Shown here in pieces: positions 5,589-8,241 of a stretch of DNA of 8,241 nucleotides. Source of the stretch: Thiotrichaceae bacterium. GTDB taxonomy: Bacteria > Pseudomonadota > Gammaproteobacteria > Thiotrichales > Thiotrichaceae. The first letter of the stretch is position 1; every line of letters starts with the position of its first letter. The stretch spans positions 1 to 8,241 of the forward strand of contig JALWYT010000054.1 in the NCBI GenBank assembly GCA_026992705.1. Direction: 5' to 3'. The translations under genes were made by a program, and so were the position numbers. The notes under the pieces are model-generated. The model saw nothing but the letters and a program-made list of their open reading frames with translations, was not told the origin of the DNA and did not search any database.

Positions 5589-7136
5589 TTAAACACCACT
5601 GTGTTGCGGATGTTCGCGGTCTAAATCCGTGGTGAATTTGTTTAATGCGTCGATATAAGCATTGGCAGAGGCGAGTACAATATCAGTATCGGCTCCTTGC
5701 CCGCTGACCACATGACCGTCTTTTTCTAACCTGACGGTGACTTCACCTAATGAATCTGTACCGCTGGTAATATTATTAACGGAATATAGCTCTAGCGAGG
5801 TTTCCATCGGTATGGTTGATGCAATGGCTTTATAAACCGCATCAACGGGACCACCGCCTATGGCTTCGCCTTTGACTTCTTTGCCATCGACATTTACAAC
5901 GACTTTTGCCACTGGGGTTTCACCTGTTTCTGAGCAGACAAATGATGAAATTAGGCGATACTTTTCATTACTCGCATCGATACTTGTTTCACTGGCAATC
6001 ACTCGCAAATCGTCTTCAAAAATCTCATGCTTTTTATCCGCTAATTCTTTGAAACGATCAAAGGCTGCATTGAGTTCTTCGTCTGTCTCAAAAGTAATAC
6101 CAAGCTTTTCTAAGCTATCTTTAAGGGCTGCTCTGCCTGAGTGTTTACCCATCACAAGCTTGTTATCTGACCAGCCAACATCTTGAGCTCGCATAATTTC
6201 ATAGGTTTCCCGTGATTTTAGTACACCATCTTGATGGATGCCTGATTCATGGGCAAACGCATTGCTCCCCACAATGGCTTTATTAGGCTGAATGGGGAAG
6301 CCTGTAATGCTAGAGACTAATTTCGATGTCGGTACAATTTGCGTGGTGTCAATTCGGGTATCACAGCTAAAGACATCTCGCCGCGTGCGAACCGCCATGA
6401 CGATTTCTTCCAAAGCAGCATTGCCAGCACGTTCACCTAAGCCATTGATGGTGCATTCGACTTGTCTTGCTCCATTAAGCACGGCTGCAAGCGAGTTGCC
6501 AACCGCCAAGCCGAGGTCATTGTGGCAGTGTACGGAGAATATGGCTTTGTCTGAGTTTGGAATATTTTCAATCAAGCGTTTGATTAAATCACCAAATTGG
6601 AAAGGGATATTGTAGCCAACAGTATCAGGAATATTAATCGTCGTTGCTCCTGCATCAATAGTGGCTTCTATCACTTTACACAAGAAATCAAACTCCGAAC
6701 GCCCTGCATCTTCAGGAGAAAACTCAACATTATCGGTGTATTGACGAGCTTTTTTCACTGCGAAAATGGCTTGCTCTAGCACTTGCTCGGGCGTTTTCTT
6801 CAACTTATCTCGCATGTGAATGGGAGAGGTAGCGATAAAAGTGTGAATACGCGAAGATTGTGCAGGCTTGATGGCTTCTGCTACGGCTTCAATATCGCTG
6901 GCTAAGGCTCGGCTTAGCCCGCAGATTGTGCTGTCTTTAATATTTTCTGCAATGGCTTTGACAGAAGCAAAATCACCTTTACTAGCAGCGGGAAAACCTG
7001 CTTCAATCACATCCACCCGCATTTGTTCTAGCATTTTGGCAATACGAATTTTTTCATCCTGATCCATTGAAGCACCAGGGCTTTGCTCGCCATCACGCAA
7101 GGTTGTATCAAATATAATTAAACGATCATCAGACAT
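5589..7136 (-). CDS. leuA: 2-isopropylmalate synthase
   Basis: LeuA condenses acetyl-CoA with 2-oxoisovalerate, the first committed step of leucine synthesis, and is inhibited by leucine. The 515-residue protein (E. coli 523) has the HMGL-like TIM barrel first, with FDTTLRDGEQSPG (D15 as metal ligand), VEFSPEDAGRSE, NIPDTVGY, VHCHNDLGLAVGNS (H203, H205) and INGLGERAGNAALEE (N239). Then come GSNAFAHESGIHQDG and the MGKHSGRAAL linker. The C-terminal LeuA regulatory domain (about 385-505) includes GEAIGGGPVDAVYKAI and ends in a GADTDIVLASANAYIDALN helix, so feedback control is expected. ATG at 7136 is preceded only by a weak AGAG nine bases away. The glycosylase follows after eight bases and its ribosome binding site overlaps the leuA TAA. 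pssA lies upstream on the same strand. In several proteobacteria this pair follows ilvC, so valine/leucine genes may continue to the right. Confidence 0.98.
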   Translation of the reverse strand: MSDDRLIIFDTTLRDGEQSPGASMDQDEKIRIAKMLEQMRVDVIEAGFPAASKGDFASVKAIAENIKDSTICGLSRALASDIEAVAEAIKPAQSSRIHTFIATSPIHMRDKLKKTPEQVLEQAIFAVKKARQYTDNVEFSPEDAGRSEFDFLCKVIEATIDAGATTINIPDTVGYNIPFQFGDLIKRLIENIPNSDKAIFSVHCHNDLGLAVGNSLAAVLNGARQVECTINGLGERAGNAALEEIVMAVRTRRDVFSCDTRIDTTQIVPTSKLVSSITGFPIQPNKAIVGSNAFAHESGIHQDGVLKSRETYEIMRAQDVGWSDNKLVMGKHSGRAALKDSLEKLGITFETDEELNAAFDRFKELADKKHEIFEDDLRVIASETSIDASNEKYRLISSFVCSETGETPVAKVVVNVDGKEVKGEAIGGGPVDAVYKAIASTIPMETSLELYSVNNITSGTDSLGEVTVRLEKDGHVVSGQGADTDIVLASANAYIDALNKFTTDLDREHPQHSGV

Positions 7137-7142
7137 AATGTA

Positions 7143-7325
7143 TTACTCTACTGTTTGTCCCATCCACATTGGGCTGAGATTATAAATTAAATGAGGTGCA
7201 AAAAAATATAAGTGTGCGTGATCTCGCCAGATAAATATTAATGCCCAAAGGGCAGTAATAATAAGAGTAGAGTGAGGAAGAGATAATTGATAAACGAACG
7301 ATAACCTGAATGCATTGCATCCCAA
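7143..7325 (-). CDS. Doubtful 60-residue hydrophobic ORF in the leuA leader
   Basis: An ATG-started frame of 60 codons ends six bases before leuA. It has a likely membrane helix at about 18-33 (PHSTLIITALWALIFIW) followed by an aromatic, histidine-containing tail (HAHLYFFAPHLIYNL). I do not recognise it. Against it: no Shine-Dalgarno precedes the ATG, an in-frame stop lies four codons upstream, and a frame this long arises by chance fairly often. For it: it ends exactly where a coupled gene would, and the composition is membrane-like. It has eight leucine codons but no run of them, so it is not a classical leucine leader peptide. It could also be the decayed end of a former gene. Confidence 0.25.
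   Translation of the reverse strand: MGCNAFRLSFVYQLSLPHSTLIITALWALIFIWRDHAHLYFFAPHLIYNLSPMWMGQTVE
7238..7258 (-). promoter_or_regulatory. GC-rich hairpin in the leuA leader
   Basis: TGCCC (7242-7246) pairs with GGGCA (7250-7254) around a 3-nt loop. After one mismatch, three more pairs extend it (7238-7240 with 7256-7258). Read toward leuA it is followed by ATATTTAT, which is T-rich but not a clean U-tract. It is the only GC-rich stem in this AT-rich leader and lies about 100 nt before the leuA start, so a weak attenuator is possible. It may equally be chance. Confidence 0.25.
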
Positions 7326-7328
7326 TAA

Positions 7329-7357
7329 ATTATTGATGTTTGGCTATCATTTTTCAT
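7329..7357 (-). promoter_or_regulatory. Candidate sigma70 promoter for leuA
   Basis: Reading the minus strand, ATGAAA (7352-7357; 4 of 6 to the -35 consensus) and AATAAT (7329-7334; 5 of 6 to the -10) are separated by 17 bp. A start near 7322 would give a leader of about 185 nt before leuA and would make the 60-codon ORF at 7325 start at or just before the transcript, arguing against its translation. The region is AT-rich, so the match is only suggestive. The 7326-7415 stretch holds nothing else I can support beyond a 5-bp inverted repeat at 7397-7408. Confidence 0.3.
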
Positions 7358-7415
7358 TTTGGAAAAACACTTGAATAAAGAGAGCTATGAATTTAGCGTA
7401 ATTTTACGTTATAAA

Positions 7416-8180
7416 TCAAGTTTCTTTTTGTTTTCGACGTAACTTTTTGTAACGTCGCAGCACCCAAATCAATGGTCCCGATAAGCTATACGCCATAAAT
7501 ACGGCAAACAATACCTTAGGTGGGTCAATAGTTGTTAGTGCAAAAATTAATACAATAATCAGCACCGCTAGAAATGGTACTTTATTTTTAAGGTCTAATT
7601 CTTTGAAGCTATAAAAGCTGACATTACTTACCATCAATAGCCCAGCAAAAAGCGTCATCAATAAAGCAGGAATTTGTAGCGATTGACCTTGCACTTGTAA
7701 ATCATTAAACACCCAAACCATGCCAACCATAATTGCCGCTGATGCAGGGCTGGGCAAGCCGACAAAATAGCGTTTATCAACTTTGCCAATTTGCGTATTG
7801 AACCGAGCCAAACGCAAAGCAGCACAGGCGACATAAATAAACGCCGCTAACCAGCCAGCCTTCCCCCAATTAACCCCCATTTCTTTCATGTGAACCAATG
7901 CCCATTGGTACATAACCAAAGCGGGGGCTAAACCAAAGGAAATTAGATCCGATAAGCTATCATACTCTGCCCCAAACTCACTTTGCGTATTGGTCATTCT
8001 CGCCACGCGACCATCCAAGCCATCTAAAATCATGGCAATAAAAACCGCAATCGCCGCCGCTTCAAACTTGCCATTCATACCCGCAACAATGGCATAAAAA
8101 CCACAAAACATGGCTCCTGTTGTTAATAAATTAGGAAGTAGATAGATACCTCGTCGAGAATTATACTGTTCTTCTGTCAT
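7416..8180 (-). CDS. pssA: CDP-diacylglycerol--serine O-phosphatidyltransferase (integral-membrane type)
   Basis: PssA makes phosphatidylserine from CDP-diacylglycerol and serine in the inner membrane. Decarboxylation of that product gives phosphatidylethanolamine. The CDP-alcohol phosphotransferase signature is complete: D53-x2-D56-G57-x2-A60-R61-x8-G70-x3-D74-x3-D78, with the metal-binding aspartates. YLLPNLLTTGAMFCGFYAI gives the first helix. CAALRLARFN and YFVGLPSPASAA are typical of the PssA branch. About six to eight hydrophobic segments span 15-245, and the tail is strongly basic (RRYKKLRRKQK). At 254 residues this is the Bacillus-type (subclass II) enzyme, unrelated to E. coli PssA, which belongs to the phospholipase D superfamily. 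ATG at 8180 has only a weak upstream AGG. leuA lies 279 bp downstream on the same strand, so the two may or may not share a transcript. Confidence 0.95.
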   Translation of the reverse strand: MTEEQYNSRRGIYLLPNLLTTGAMFCGFYAIVAGMNGKFEAAAIAVFIAMILDGLDGRVARMTNTQSEFGAEYDSLSDLISFGLAPALVMYQWALVHMKEMGVNWGKAGWLAAFIYVACAALRLARFNTQIGKVDKRYFVGLPSPASAAIMVGMVWVFNDLQVQGQSLQIPALLMTLFAGLLMVSNVSFYSFKELDLKNKVPFLAVLIIVLIFALTTIDPPKVLFAVFMAYSLSGPLIWVLRRYKKLRRKQKET

Positions 8181-8199
8181 TGTGACATGGCCTGTTTTT

Positions 8200-8218
8200 T
8201 GTAAACATTTAGTGTACA
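8200..8218. promoter_or_regulatory. Operator-like imperfect dyad upstream of pssA
   Basis: TGTAAAC (8200-8206) and GTGTACA (8212-8218) form an inverted repeat with one mismatch in seven and a 5-bp centre, 19 bp upstream of the pssA ATG. The size and symmetry fit a dimeric regulator site, but I cannot match it to a known factor. The remaining 8219-8241 is AT-rich with no gene end that I can identify. Confidence 0.25.
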
Positions 8219-8241
8219 GAATATCAGCTAATAGTGAATAA

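Noticed and set aside
5860..6615. Open frames on the plus strand opposite leuA.
   Set aside because: They are serine/leucine-rich antisense shadows of the leuA coding frame with no ribosome binding site or recognisable domain.
7143..7325. Classical leucine leader peptide with attenuator for leuA.
   Set aside because: The frame is long (60 codons), its leucine codons are scattered, and no terminator/antiterminator pair with a U-tract is visible.

Overview
This window looks like ordinary chromosomal DNA from a low-to-moderate GC gammaproteobacterium. The best evidence is cmoA (carboxy-SAM synthase) and an E. coli-type beta-carbonic anhydrase with every site residue at the E. coli/Haemophilus number or one off. 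The others are a YciK-like SDR, rimI directly behind a type-4 uracil-DNA glycosylase, and an integral-membrane PssA beside leuA. The last pairing, usually preceded by ilvC, is familiar from methanotrophs, pseudomonads and betaproteobacteria. I cannot name the genus. A methylotroph- or Thiotrichales-like gammaproteobacterium is only a guess. No rRNA, tRNA, CRISPR, IS element, phage gene or toxin-antitoxin pair is visible.

Layout. Plus strand, 1-2675: the last 19 codons of a membrane protein (possibly a PiT phosphate transporter), a strong rho-independent terminator, family I inorganic pyrophosphatase (ppa), a 233-bp spacer with a 9-bp inverted repeat, then a two-gene unit. That unit is a cytosolic PDC/Cache-type sensor protein followed 11 bp later by beta-carbonic anhydrase (can). 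Minus strand, 8180-2698 (read right to left): pssA, a 279-bp spacer with a doubtful 60-codon ORF, leuA, type-4 uracil-DNA glycosylase, rimI, a YciK-like SDR and cmoA. The two gene sets converge at 2676-2697.

How the genes relate. ppa hydrolyses PPi from biosynthesis, and the upstream membrane tail may import phosphate. The carbonic anhydrase supplies bicarbonate for carboxylations, and its sensor-like partner is the least understood gene here. leuA, the glycosylase and rimI are tightly packed (8-11 bp or less, with a 4-bp ATGA overlap), so they are probably co-transcribed although their functions (leucine synthesis, base-excision repair, ribosomal protein acetylation) are unrelated. The SDR and cmoA are 9 bp apart. 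pssA starts phosphatidylethanolamine synthesis.

Most worth a second look: (1) the membrane-less PDC sensor coupled to carbonic anhydrase; (2) the SDR that keeps its nucleotide-binding loop but has lost Asn, Ser and Tyr of the catalytic tetrad; (3) signature-motif substitutions in pyrophosphatase (D-K-D) and uracil-DNA glycosylase (GEAPD); (4) the leuA leader with a small hydrophobic ORF. I found no wholly new multi-gene system.
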